From: Tardiphaga sp.
GTDB lineage: Bacteria; Pseudomonadota; Alphaproteobacteria; Rhizobiales; Xanthobacteraceae
Reading direction: 5' to 3'
Assembly (NCBI RefSeq): GCF_028290495.1
Contig: NZ_JAQGJT010000151.1
Coordinates: forward strand, 1 to 64,000
DNA: 64,000 bases
Shown piece by piece: positions 34,264 through 42,113 of the stretch. The notes under the pieces were generated by a model. That model was given only the letters and a program-made list of their open reading frames with translations. It did no database searches and was not told where the DNA came from. Positions within the stretch are counted from its first letter, which is position 1. The number at the start of each line of letters is the position of its first letter. A program made the translations under genes and the position numbers.

Positions 34264-35190
34264 ATGTTCGGCGACTATTCGATTGGCGATCTCGGCGCCA
34301 TTTTCGCAATGCAGGGGTTTGCCGGGCTGATCCTGTTTTCGGTCTATGTGCTGATGGCGCTTGGGCTGGCGATCATCTTCGGCCAGATGGGCGTCATCAA
34401 CATGGCGCACGGCGAATTCATGATCCTGGGCGCCTACGTCACCTGGCTCACCTCAAGCTTTTTCCAGAACCATCTGCCGTCGCTGTTCTCCGGCTATTTC
34501 TTTGTCGCCATGATTCTGGCCTTCATCGCTTCCGGCGCGCTGGGGATGCTGGTGGAATGGGCGCTGATACGCCATCTCTACAAGCGCCCGCTCGATACGC
34601 TGCTCGCTACATGGGGCCTCAGCCTAATCCTGCAGCAGGCCTATCGCTCGATCTTCGGCGCCCGCGAAGTCGGCGTCGAGCTGCCGCAGTGGATGATGGG
34701 CTCCCAGCAGATCACCGACAGTATCGAAGTCCCGATCAATGGCATCTTCGTGATGTGCCTGACGCTGCTCATCACCATGGCGGTCGGCTGGATCATGTAC
34801 AAATCGCGCTGGGGCCGCCAGGTCCGCGCCGTCGTGCAGAACCGCGTCATGGCGGGCGCCGTCGGCATCAATACCGCGCGGGTCGATTGCTACACCTTCG
34901 GGCTCGGCTGCGGCATCGCCGGGATCGCCGGCTCCGCCTTCACCATGATCGGCTCGACCAGCCCGACCTCCGGCCAGCTCTACATCGTCGATACCTTCCT
35001 GGTCGTGGTGTTCGGCGGCGCCGCCAGCCTGGTCGGCACCATCGCCTCCGCCTTCACCATCTCGCAGGCGCAGTCGACGATGGAATTCTTCATGTCGGGG
35101 TCGATGGCCAAGGTGCTCACGCTGCTTGCCATTGTCGGAATTCTGATGCTGCGCCCGCAGGGACTGTTCGCCCTCAAGGTCCGCAAGTAG
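34264..35190 (+). CDS. urtB: Urea/amide ABC transporter permease UrtB (FmdE)
   Basis: A 308-residue permease of the LivH/UrtB branched-chain type with about eight hydrophobic helices. Key blocks are GQMGVINMAHGEFMILGAYV (about residues 40-59), ATWGLSLILQQAYRSIFG and the EAA-like VRAVVQNRVMAGAVGINTARVD. It lacks the long N-terminal extension found in many UrtB proteins and so resembles the shorter FmdE form. ATG at 34264 with GGAGG upstream. The family is certain; urea versus amide preference is not. Confidence 0.88.
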   Translation: MFGDYSIGDLGAIFAMQGFAGLILFSVYVLMALGLAIIFGQMGVINMAHGEFMILGAYVTWLTSSFFQNHLPSLFSGYFFVAMILAFIASGALGMLVEWALIRHLYKRPLDTLLATWGLSLILQQAYRSIFGAREVGVELPQWMMGSQQITDSIEVPINGIFVMCLTLLITMAVGWIMYKSRWGRQVRAVVQNRVMAGAVGINTARVDCYTFGLGCGIAGIAGSAFTMIGSTSPTSGQLYIVDTFLVVVFGGAASLVGTIASAFTISQAQSTMEFFMSGSMAKVLTLLAIVGILMLRPQGLFALKVRK

Positions 35191-35211
35191 CAAACAAAAA
35201 GGGCTCAAGCC

Positions 35212-36357
35212 ATGTCCGACAATGCACGCCTCGTTAACCGGCCAGAGCTACTCGGCATCGTCGCGCTCGCGGTGCTGCTGGTGGTGATCCTGCCGCTCAG
35301 CCTCGATGTCTTCAGGCTCAATCTGGTCGCGAAATATCTGACCTACGCCTTTGTCGCGGTCGGGCTGGTGATCTGCTGGGGCTATGGCGGCATTCTCAGC
35401 CTCGGACAGGGTGTGTTCTTCGGCCTCGGCGGCTACTGCATGGCGATGTTCCTCAAGCTGGAGGCCTCCAGCCCGGCGAACACCAAGATCCAGTCGACCC
35501 CCGGCATCCCGGATTTCATGGACTGGAATCAGATCACCTCGCTGCCGTTCTTCTGGAAGCCGTTCCATAGCCTGACGTTCACGGTGATCGCGATCATCCT
35601 TGTGCCGGCGTTCTTCGCCTTCGTCATTGGTGCCGCGATGTTCAAGCGCCGCGTCGGTGGCACCTATTTCGCAATCATCACCCAGGCGGTAGCGGCGATC
35701 CTGACCATCCTGATCGTCGGCCAGCAGGGCTACACCGGCGGCATCAACGGCATGACCGACTTGCGCACGCTGAACGGCTGGGACATCCGGCCGGATCACG
35801 CCAAGGTCGTGCTGTACTTCTTCGAGGTGGCCTGCCTGTTTGGCTGCATCTTCATCGCGCAGTTCATCCGCCGTTCCAAGCTCGGACGTATCCTGGTGGC
35901 GATGCGCGACAAGGAGGACCGCGTGCGGTTCTCCGGCTACAGCGTCGCCAACTTCAAGATCTTCGCCTTCTGCGTCGCTGCGATCTTCGCCGCGATCGGT
36001 GGCGCCATGTTCGCGCTGCAGGTCGGCTTCATGTCGCCGTCGTTCGTCGGCATCGTTCCCTCCATCGAGATGGTGATCTACACCGCGGTCGGCGGCCGGC
36101 TGTCGATCCTCGGCGCGGTTTACGGCACGCTGCTGGTGAACTTCGCGAAAACCAGCTTCTCGGAGTCCTTTCCTGAACTCTGGTTGTTCGGCCTCGGCGG
36201 GCTGTTCATCGCGGTGGTGCTGGCCTTCCCGAACGGGCTCGCCGGAATCTGGAGCGACTACGTGCAGCCGCAGGTCGACAAGCTGCTGCGCAAGAAGGGT
36301 TCGAAGAAGAACGGCTGGACCGACGCCTCGGTCGCCGACGGCGCCCCGGCGGAATAG
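35212..36357 (+). CDS. urtC: Urea/amide ABC transporter permease UrtC (FmdF)
   Basis: A 381-residue LivM/UrtC-type permease. Hydrophobic helices start at about residue 15, and the block GYGGILSLGQGVFFGLGGYCM (about residues 57-77) is typical. The loop VAMRDKEDRVRFSGYSVANFK contacts the ATPases. A charged C-terminal tail (KLLRKKGSKKNGW) follows the last helix. ATG at 35212, 21 bp after urtB. It forms the transmembrane pore with UrtB and is powered by the two following ATPases. Confidence 0.88.
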   Translation: MSDNARLVNRPELLGIVALAVLLVVILPLSLDVFRLNLVAKYLTYAFVAVGLVICWGYGGILSLGQGVFFGLGGYCMAMFLKLEASSPANTKIQSTPGIPDFMDWNQITSLPFFWKPFHSLTFTVIAIILVPAFFAFVIGAAMFKRRVGGTYFAIITQAVAAILTILIVGQQGYTGGINGMTDLRTLNGWDIRPDHAKVVLYFFEVACLFGCIFIAQFIRRSKLGRILVAMRDKEDRVRFSGYSVANFKIFAFCVAAIFAAIGGAMFALQVGFMSPSFVGIVPSIEMVIYTAVGGRLSILGAVYGTLLVNFAKTSFSESFPELWLFGLGGLFIAVVLAFPNGLAGIWSDYVQPQVDKLLRKKGSKKNGWTDASVADGAPAE

Positions 36358-36366
36358 GAGACGATC

Positions 36367-37122
36367 ATGCTGATAGGTCACCAGCCCAAGGATTTCCTGC
36401 TCGCGGTCGAAGGACTGACGGTCTCGTTCGACGGCTTCAAGGCGGTCAACGACCTCTCCTTTTACGTCGAGGAAAACGAGATCCGCGTCATCATCGGCCC
36501 CAACGGCGCCGGCAAGACTACCGTGCTCGATCTAATCTGCGGCAAGACCAAGGCGACGTCGGGGGCCATCCATTTTCGTGACAAGGACCTCACGAAGATG
36601 AAGGAGAACCAGATCGTGCAGGCCGGTGTGGGGCGCAAGTTCCAGACGCCGTCGATCTATGACGATCTCACCGTGTTCGAGAATCTGGAGATCTCCTTTC
36701 CGCGCGGCCGCTCGGTGTTCGGTGCGCTGACCTTCAAGCGCGACGCCGTGGTGCGCGACCGCGTCGAGGAAGTCGCGGAGATGATCTTCCTCAAGGACCG
36801 CCTCAACATGTCGGCCGAGCTGCTCAGCCACGGCCAGAAGCAGTGGCTGGAGATCGGCATGCTGCTGATCCAGGACCCGGATCTTTTGATGCTCGATGAG
36901 CCGGTCGCCGGCATGAGCGTCAGCGAGCGCATCAAGACGGCGGAACTGCTGAACAGGATCATCAAGAACCGCTCCGTGCTGGTGATCGAGCACGACATGA
37001 AATTCGTCGAGGATATCGCCCACAAGGTCACGGTGCTGCATCAGGGCCAGATCCTGTCGGAGGGCACGATGGAGAAGGTCAAGAACGACCCGAAGGTCAT
37101 TGAAGTGTATCTCGGCCACTAA
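36367..37122 (+). CDS. urtD: Urea/amide ABC transporter ATP-binding protein UrtD
   Basis: A 251-residue LivG-type ATPase. Walker A is GPNGAGKTT (about residues 43-51). The signature is LSHGQKQWLEIG, a variant shared by UrtD proteins, and Walker B is LLMLDEPVAGM. The extra segment ISFPRGRSVFGALTF between the Q-loop and signature is typical of LivG/UrtD. ATG at 36367, 9 bp after urtC. It works as a heterodimer with UrtE. Confidence 0.88.
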   Translation: MLIGHQPKDFLLAVEGLTVSFDGFKAVNDLSFYVEENEIRVIIGPNGAGKTTVLDLICGKTKATSGAIHFRDKDLTKMKENQIVQAGVGRKFQTPSIYDDLTVFENLEISFPRGRSVFGALTFKRDAVVRDRVEEVAEMIFLKDRLNMSAELLSHGQKQWLEIGMLLIQDPDLLMLDEPVAGMSVSERIKTAELLNRIIKNRSVLVIEHDMKFVEDIAHKVTVLHQGQILSEGTMEKVKNDPKVIEVYLGH

Positions 37123-37151
37123 TTTCTCAGCGGCGCTGAAGGACCATCATC

Positions 37152-37841
37152 ATGCTTGCCATTAACGATCTGCACGTCGCCTACGGCCAGAGTGAGGTGC
37201 TGCACGGGCTCAACATCGCCGTACAGCCCAACGAGATCGTCGCGATCATGGGCCGCAACGGCATGGGCAAGACCACGCTGATGAAATCGCTGATGGGCAT
37301 CGTGCCGACCAAAAGCGGGTCGGTGACGATGGAAGGCACCGAGATCAACGCGTTGAAGAGCTATGAGCGCGTCGCCAGGGGCCTCGCTTACGTGCCGCAG
37401 GGCCGCATGATCTTCTCGCACATGACGGTGAAGGAAAACATCGAGACCGGCCTCGTCGTCTCCGGCGAGAAGAACGTGCCCGGCGATCTCTACGAGTTGT
37501 TTCCGGTGCTGCTGGAGATGAAGGACCGCCGCGGCGGCAATCTATCCGGCGGCCAGCAGCAGCAGCTGGCGATTGCGCGGGCACTCGCCACCAAGCCGAA
37601 GGTGCTGCTGCTCGACGAGCCGACGGAAGGCATCCAGCCCTCGATCATCAAGGAGATGGCGCGGACGCTGAAGCGGATCCGCGACACCAAGGGGCTCTCG
37701 ATCATTGTTTCCGAACAGGTGCTGAGCTTTGCACTTGATGTCGCCGACCGCGTGCTGGTGATCGAGAATGGTGAAATCGTTAGCGACGAGATGCGCGACG
37801 GCATCGATGCCGGCCAGATCGCCAAATACCTGTCGGTCTAG
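37152..37841 (+). CDS. urtE: Urea/amide ABC transporter ATP-binding protein UrtE
   Basis: A 229-residue LivF-type ATPase. Walker A is GRNGMGKTT (about residues 37-45), the signature is LSGGQQQQLAIARAL, and Walker B is VLLLDEPTEGIQPSII, where the TEGIQ stretch is characteristic of UrtE. The block YVPQGRMIFSHMTVKENI is also diagnostic of UrtE. ATG at 37152, 29 bp after urtD. It is followed within 41 bp by the amidase gene, linking the transporter to amide hydrolysis. Confidence 0.9.
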   Translation: MLAINDLHVAYGQSEVLHGLNIAVQPNEIVAIMGRNGMGKTTLMKSLMGIVPTKSGSVTMEGTEINALKSYERVARGLAYVPQGRMIFSHMTVKENIETGLVVSGEKNVPGDLYELFPVLLEMKDRRGGNLSGGQQQQLAIARALATKPKVLLLDEPTEGIQPSIIKEMARTLKRIRDTKGLSIIVSEQVLSFALDVADRVLVIENGEIVSDEMRDGIDAGQIAKYLSV

Positions 37842-37882
37842 AGTTTCCAACCACCAAGCAGAGTAACTGAGGGGAGCAATAT

Positions 37883-39112
37883 ATGGCGGATACACTGATC
37901 AAGGTCGATCTCACGCAATCGGCCTACGACAACGACATGATTCACAACCGCTGGCATTCCGACATTCCGATGGTGGCGTGGGTCAATCCGGGCGATGACT
38001 TCATCGTTGAGACCTATGACTGGACCGGCGGCTTCATCAAGAACAACGATTCTGCCGACGACGTGCGCGACATCGACCTGTCGATCGTGCACTTCCTGTC
38101 CGGGCCGATCGGCGTCAAAGGCGCGGAGCCTGGCGATCTCCTCGTGGTGGATCTGCTCGACGTCGGCCCGATGAAGGACTCGCAGTGGGGCTTCAACGGC
38201 TTCTTCTCCAAGCAAAACGGCGGCGGATTTCTCACCGATCACTTCCCGCTGGCGCAGAAGTCGATCTGGGACTTCAAGGGCATGTACACCTCGTCGCGCC
38301 ACATTCCCGGTGTGAACTTCGCTGGGCTGATTCATCCCGGTCTGATTGGCTGCCTGCCGGATCCGAAGCTGCTGGCGACCTGGAACGAGCGCGAGCAGGC
38401 GCTGATCGACACCAACCCGACCCGTGTGCCCGGCCTCGCCAATCCGCCGTTCGGCCCGACCGCCCATATGGGTCGGCTAAAGGGCGAAGCCCGTGACAAG
38501 GCGGCGTCCGAAGGAGCGCGCACCGTGCCGCCGCGCGAGCACGGTGGCAATTGCGACATCAAGGATCTGTCGCGCGGGTCGAAAGTGTACTTCCCGGTCT
38601 ACGTGCCCGGCGGCGGCCTCTCGATGGGCGATCTGCACTTCTCGCAGGGCGACGGCGAGATCACCTTCTGCGGCGCCATCGAAATGGCCGGCTGGCTGCA
38701 CATCAAGGTCGATATCATCAAGGACGGCGTGTCGAAATACGGCATCAAGAACCCGGTGTTCAAGCCGTCGCCGATGACGCCGAACTACAATGACTACCTG
38801 ATCTTCGAGGGCATCTCGGTCGACGAGGCCGGCAAGCAGCACTACCTCGATGTCCACATAGCCTATCGCCAGGCCTGCCTGAACGCCATCGAGTATCTCA
38901 AGAAGTTCGGCTATTCCGGCGCGCAGGCCTATTCGATCCTCGGCACCGCGCCGGTGCAGGGCCACATCTCCGGCGTGGTTGATGTACCCAACGCCTGCGC
39001 CACGCTTTGGTTGCCGACGCAGATCTTCGACTTCGACATCAATCCGTCCTCGGCAGGCCCGATCAAGCACATCGACGGCTCGATCCAGATGCCGCTGTCG
39101 CCGGACAAGTAA
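37883..39112 (+). CDS. fmdA: Formamidase (FmdA/AmdA acetamidase-formamidase family)
   Basis: A 409-residue cytoplasmic amidase of the FmdA_AmdA family, equal in length to the Methylophilus formamidase. Typical blocks are FNGFFSKQNGGGFLTDHFP, HPGLIGCLPDP, REHGGNCDIKDLSRGSKVYF, GGGLSMGDLHFSQGDGEITF and GHISGVVDVPNACATLWLP. It hydrolyses formamide (and perhaps other short amides) to ammonia and formate. ATG at 37883 with GGGGAG (37871-37876). It is the last gene before a strong terminator and shares the operon with the urtABCDE-type transporter, exactly the fmd arrangement known for short-chain amide use. Confidence 0.9.
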   Translation: MADTLIKVDLTQSAYDNDMIHNRWHSDIPMVAWVNPGDDFIVETYDWTGGFIKNNDSADDVRDIDLSIVHFLSGPIGVKGAEPGDLLVVDLLDVGPMKDSQWGFNGFFSKQNGGGFLTDHFPLAQKSIWDFKGMYTSSRHIPGVNFAGLIHPGLIGCLPDPKLLATWNEREQALIDTNPTRVPGLANPPFGPTAHMGRLKGEARDKAASEGARTVPPREHGGNCDIKDLSRGSKVYFPVYVPGGGLSMGDLHFSQGDGEITFCGAIEMAGWLHIKVDIIKDGVSKYGIKNPVFKPSPMTPNYNDYLIFEGISVDEAGKQHYLDVHIAYRQACLNAIEYLKKFGYSGAQAYSILGTAPVQGHISGVVDVPNACATLWLPTQIFDFDINPSSAGPIKHIDGSIQMPLSPDK

Positions 39113-39119
39113 CGCCTTG

Positions 39120-39162
39120 GGCTGCGGGACATCACGTCGCCGTCCCGCAGCCTCTTTTCTTT
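39120..39162 (+). terminator. Rho-independent terminator after fmdA
   Basis: A perfect 11-bp stem (39120-39130 with 39142-39152, GGCTGCGGGAC/GTCCCGCAGCC) with an 11-nt loop is followed by TCTTTTCTTT. It separates fmdA from the fmdB-like gene 25 bp further on. Confidence 0.85.
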
Positions 39163-39186
39163 CATCGCATTGAATCGAGCAAGCTC

Positions 39187-39528
39187 ATGCCGGTCTATGA
39201 ATATCTCTGCAACGATTGCGGCCCGTTCACCGAGATGCGGCCGATGGCGGAATGCGACGAGCCGCATGATTGCCCGGGCTGCACCGTCGAGGCGCCGCGC
39301 GTGATCCTGACGGCGCCGGCGTTCTTCTGCATGCCTTCCGACAAGCGCAAGGCCCACGCCACCAACGAGCGCAGTTCGCACGCGCCGAAGACCTCCGCCG
39401 AGTACAAGGCGTCGCACGGCGCCGGCTGCGGATGCTGCTCGAGCAAGAAGCCGTCGCGGCTGGTGAAGCAGAGCAAGAGCGGCGCGAAGAGTTTTCCGAC
39501 CGCGCGGCCGTGGATGATCAGCCATTGA
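39187..39528 (+). CDS. fmdB: FmdB-family zinc ribbon protein
   Basis: A 113-residue protein beginning with the FmdB/CxxC zinc-ribbon motif MPVYEYLCNDCGPFTEMRP, with the second cysteine site DCPGC giving the four ligands (C8, C11, C31, C34 approximately). A second cluster, GAGCGCCSSKK, lies toward the C-terminus. FmdB was first named as a putative regulator of formamidase in Methylophilus. Here it is right after fmdA, which supports the fmd identity of the operon, although a terminator lies between them. ATG at 39187. Confidence 0.82.
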   Translation: MPVYEYLCNDCGPFTEMRPMAECDEPHDCPGCTVEAPRVILTAPAFFCMPSDKRKAHATNERSSHAPKTSAEYKASHGAGCGCCSSKKPSRLVKQSKSGAKSFPTARPWMISH

Positions 39529-39536
39529 TCCCATCG

Positions 39537-39690
39537 CTCTCATTCCGGGATGCGCTTTCGTCGGCGAGCCCGCGGGAGCGCAGACCCGGAATCCCGAGGT
39601 GTTCATCGCCATCTCGATTCCCCCCGCTCCAATCGGAGCGGCTGAGGTTCGCTCGCAGCTTGCGCTGCTCCCTCCCCGGAATGACGTCGG
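39537..39690. repeat. Dispersed repeat, copy 2
   Basis: Bounded by CATTCCGGG (39541-39549) and its inverse CCCGGAATG (39675-39683). It shares the GCTCCAAT-GGAGCGGCTGAGGTTCGC core (39626-39652) and the ACCCGGAATC-CGAG stretch with the copy at 25027-25176. It separates fmdB from the aldo/keto reductase gene. Confidence 0.8.
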
Positions 39691-39826
39691 ACGTGAAGGT
39701 CGGCGCGTTCGCTGTGCGAACGCGCCCGAGATGACGAGAAAGAGCGAGCCCCGCGACATCGCTCCCAAAATCCGCTAGACACTGATCCCGGTCGCCAGAT
39801 TGCGGTCGCGGGCAGCGGAGGCTCTG

Positions 39827-40663
39827 GTGCGACAGCAGAAATTCGGCAACGGCCCGAACGTCTCCGTGATCGGGCAGGGCACCTGGTACATCGACCGCGG
39901 CGATCGCGCAGCCGCCACCGCCGCGTTGCGTGCCGGCCTCGACCTCGGCATGACGCATATCGATACCGCCGAGATGTATGACGACGCCGAGCTGGTGATC
40001 GCCGAAGCCATCAAGGGGCGGCGCGATGAGGTGTTCCTGGTGTCCAAGGTGCTGCCGGGCAACGCCTCGAAGCGTGGCACCATCAACGCCTGCGAACGCT
40101 CGTTGCAACGGCTGCAGACCGACCGGCTGGATTGCTACCTGCTGCACTGGCGCGGCCAGACGCCGCTCGCCGAAACGGTCGCCGGCTTCGAGGAGTTGAA
40201 GCGCGCCGGCAAGATCCGCTCGTGGGGCGTCAGCAATTTCGACGTGGATGATCTGGCCGCGCTCTCCAAGGTGGCAGGGCGTGGCGCCATCGCCTGCAAC
40301 CAGGTGCTGTATCATCTGCAGGAACGCGCGATCGAGCATCGCGTGATCCCGTGGTGCGAGCAGAACGGCGTCGCCGTGGTGGCCTATTCGCCGTTCGGCC
40401 ACAATGATTTCCCGGGGGCCCGCTCGGCGGCCGGGCAGGTGCTGGCGAAGATCGCCGCCGCGCATGGTGCGACCCCGCGCCAGGTCGCGCTGGCGTTTCT
40501 GACGCGAAGCGTCTCGGTGTTCGCGATCCCCAAGGCGTCGTCAGCGGTGCATGCCGCCGACAATGCAGCGGCAGGCAAGCTGACACTCGACGAGGACGAG
40601 TTGGCGGAGATCGACAAGGCCTGTCCGCTTGGCCGCGAGCCGTCCAGCCTGCCGATGCTGTAA
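39827..40663 (+). CDS. Aldo/keto reductase
   Basis: A 278-residue NADPH-dependent TIM-barrel oxidoreductase. The catalytic tetrad is visible: Asp and Tyr in IDTAEMYDDAE, Lys in FLVSKVLP and His in CYLLHWRG. NADPH-binding blocks are RSWGVSNFDVDD and IPKASSAVHAADNAAA. The start is a GTG at 39827 with CGGAGG at 39816-39821, clearly better than the in-frame TTG nine codons upstream. It resembles the DkgA/YeaE-like group. It is a single gene and the substrate is not predictable. Confidence 0.86.
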   Translation: MRQQKFGNGPNVSVIGQGTWYIDRGDRAAATAALRAGLDLGMTHIDTAEMYDDAELVIAEAIKGRRDEVFLVSKVLPGNASKRGTINACERSLQRLQTDRLDCYLLHWRGQTPLAETVAGFEELKRAGKIRSWGVSNFDVDDLAALSKVAGRGAIACNQVLYHLQERAIEHRVIPWCEQNGVAVVAYSPFGHNDFPGARSAAGQVLAKIAAAHGATPRQVALAFLTRSVSVFAIPKASSAVHAADNAAAGKLTLDEDELAEIDKACPLGREPSSLPML

Positions 40664-40839
40664 GGCAGCGCCCTCGCTGCAACGCACTATGGCATGACAT
40701 CCGGCCGCGATCGCCTGTGCATGATAGCTCCCTGATATCGTCACTTGTCGCGGAACCGCGATCGTCGTTTGGTGCCTTCGCCTTTGATTCGGGAGCCGTA
40801 CTGCACGGGGCCCCGCCAGCACTCGATCGGTCCCCCCCT

Positions 40840-41784
40840 GTGACGAGCCATGTTCCGCCGCCGAAAAACGCTGTCGCCGCTGTGCTGACCGGCCACGCCG
40901 ATCGGCCTTTCCGGGGCATCGTGATGGTGATGGCCTCGACGATCTTCCTGGCCTCGTCGGATTCCATGGCCAAATATCTGTCGCGCGGACTGCCGGCGGT
41001 CGAGATCGCGTGGCTGCGCTTTGCGTTCTTCGTCTTGATCATGCTGCCCGTGGTGCTGGCGACGCCGGGCGCGATGCGCTCGACGCGCCCCGGCGTCCAG
41101 GTGCTGCGCGGCGTGGCGATGCTGGCGTCGTCGATCCTCTTCATCTACGGGCTTCGCTTTTTGCCGATTGCGGAGGCGACCGCGACCGCCTTCGTGGCGC
41201 CGATCTTCGTCACCGGCCTGTCGATCGTGTTTCTCGGCGAGAAGGTCGGCCTGCGGCGCTGGGCTGCGACCATCGTCGGGCTGATCGGCGTTCTGGTGAT
41301 CGTGCGACCGGGCAGCGCCGCGTTTGACCCGGCTGCGATCCTGCCGATCCTCTCCGCGCTGGGATGGGCCGGTGCGCTGGTGCTGACGCGGCGTATCGCT
41401 GGACATGACAGCGCCGTCACCACCATGGCGTTCGCGGCACTGGTCGGCTTCCTGATCCTGTCGGTGTTTGTGCCCTTCGTCTGGGTCACTCCGAGCTGGC
41501 CCGAAATCGGCATCGGCTGTGCAATCGGCGTGTCATCGACCATCGGTCACTGGATCGTGGTGCGCGCATTTCGTTATGCGGATGCCTCGGTACTGGCGCC
41601 GTTTTCCTACAGCCAGCTGTTGTGGGTCACTATCCTCGGCTACCTGATTTTCGGCGAACTGCCGGACCTGTGGACGCTCGGGGGGGCGGCGATCATCATC
41701 TCCAGCGGTGTCTACACCGCCCACCGCGAACGCGTCAGGCGCGCGGCCATCGCAATGCCGGCAGAGCCCTATCCGGGGGCGTAG
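40840..41784 (+). CDS. DMT-superfamily (EamA) membrane transporter
   Basis: About 314 residues with ten hydrophobic segments and two EamA repeats. The first repeat begins at FRGIVMVMASTIFLASSDS and has EAIAWLRF-like and EATATAFVAPIFVTGLS blocks. The second repeat ends with VLAPFSYSQLLWVTILGYLIFGELPD. It is an inner-membrane carrier, probably an exporter of small metabolites. The start is uncertain: no good ribosome-binding site precedes the GTG at 40840 chosen here, and another in-frame GTG at 40717 would add 41 residues of unlikely sequence. Confidence 0.82.
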   Translation: MTSHVPPPKNAVAAVLTGHADRPFRGIVMVMASTIFLASSDSMAKYLSRGLPAVEIAWLRFAFFVLIMLPVVLATPGAMRSTRPGVQVLRGVAMLASSILFIYGLRFLPIAEATATAFVAPIFVTGLSIVFLGEKVGLRRWAATIVGLIGVLVIVRPGSAAFDPAAILPILSALGWAGALVLTRRIAGHDSAVTTMAFAALVGFLILSVFVPFVWVTPSWPEIGIGCAIGVSSTIGHWIVVRAFRYADASVLAPFSYSQLLWVTILGYLIFGELPDLWTLGGAAIIISSGVYTAHRERVRRAAIAMPAEPYPGA

Positions 41785-42113
41785 GTCGCCGCTGTCTTCG
41801 ACAGGGTCGCAGCGAGCACCGATGCTGTCCCGGCAGCTTTGGTGGCCTATATATTTTGGGTTGTAATTTAATATTTATATTCGTTTGGCGTGCGAAAAAG
41901 CGCGGCCTGTGCTCGATGGCTGCGACGGCCGCGGTAGTTAAATCCGAACCCGTCGTATGATGCTACGCACTGACGGGCGGTGCTGCCTTTCGCTGCGTGC
42001 GATTTAGTGAAGCTTAAGAATAACCTGCGCTCCCTGCCGTTTTGCGGTGAAGCTTAAGTATTGCGAGCGATGCTTGCGCTACGTTGGACGGGAAACGTCA
42101 CGCGTTGGTGGGC
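41785..42113. other. Intergenic region with AT-rich tract and direct repeats
   Basis: About 330 bp with no convincing gene. It contains an AT-rich stretch (about 41851-41886) and two 12-bp direct repeats listed separately. It probably carries the promoter of the cyclic-di-GMP gene. Confidence 0.5.
42007..42058. repeat. Direct repeats GTGAAGCTTAAG upstream of the cyclic-di-GMP gene
   Basis: Identical 12-bp copies at 42007-42018 and 42047-42058, 40 bp apart (about four helical turns), within 110 bp of the downstream start. Spacing on one face of the helix suggests a regulator-binding pair. Confidence 0.55.

Noticed and set aside
35248..36381. Long minus-strand frame opposite urtC (about 377 codons)
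   Set aside because: Composition is rich in His, Arg, Glu and Asp with no recognisable family, typical of an antisense shadow; urtC is unambiguous.
37883..39112. Urease-linked urea operon
   Set aside because: No urease structural or accessory gene is present; the enzyme at the end of the operon is a formamidase, so short amides are at least as likely as urea.
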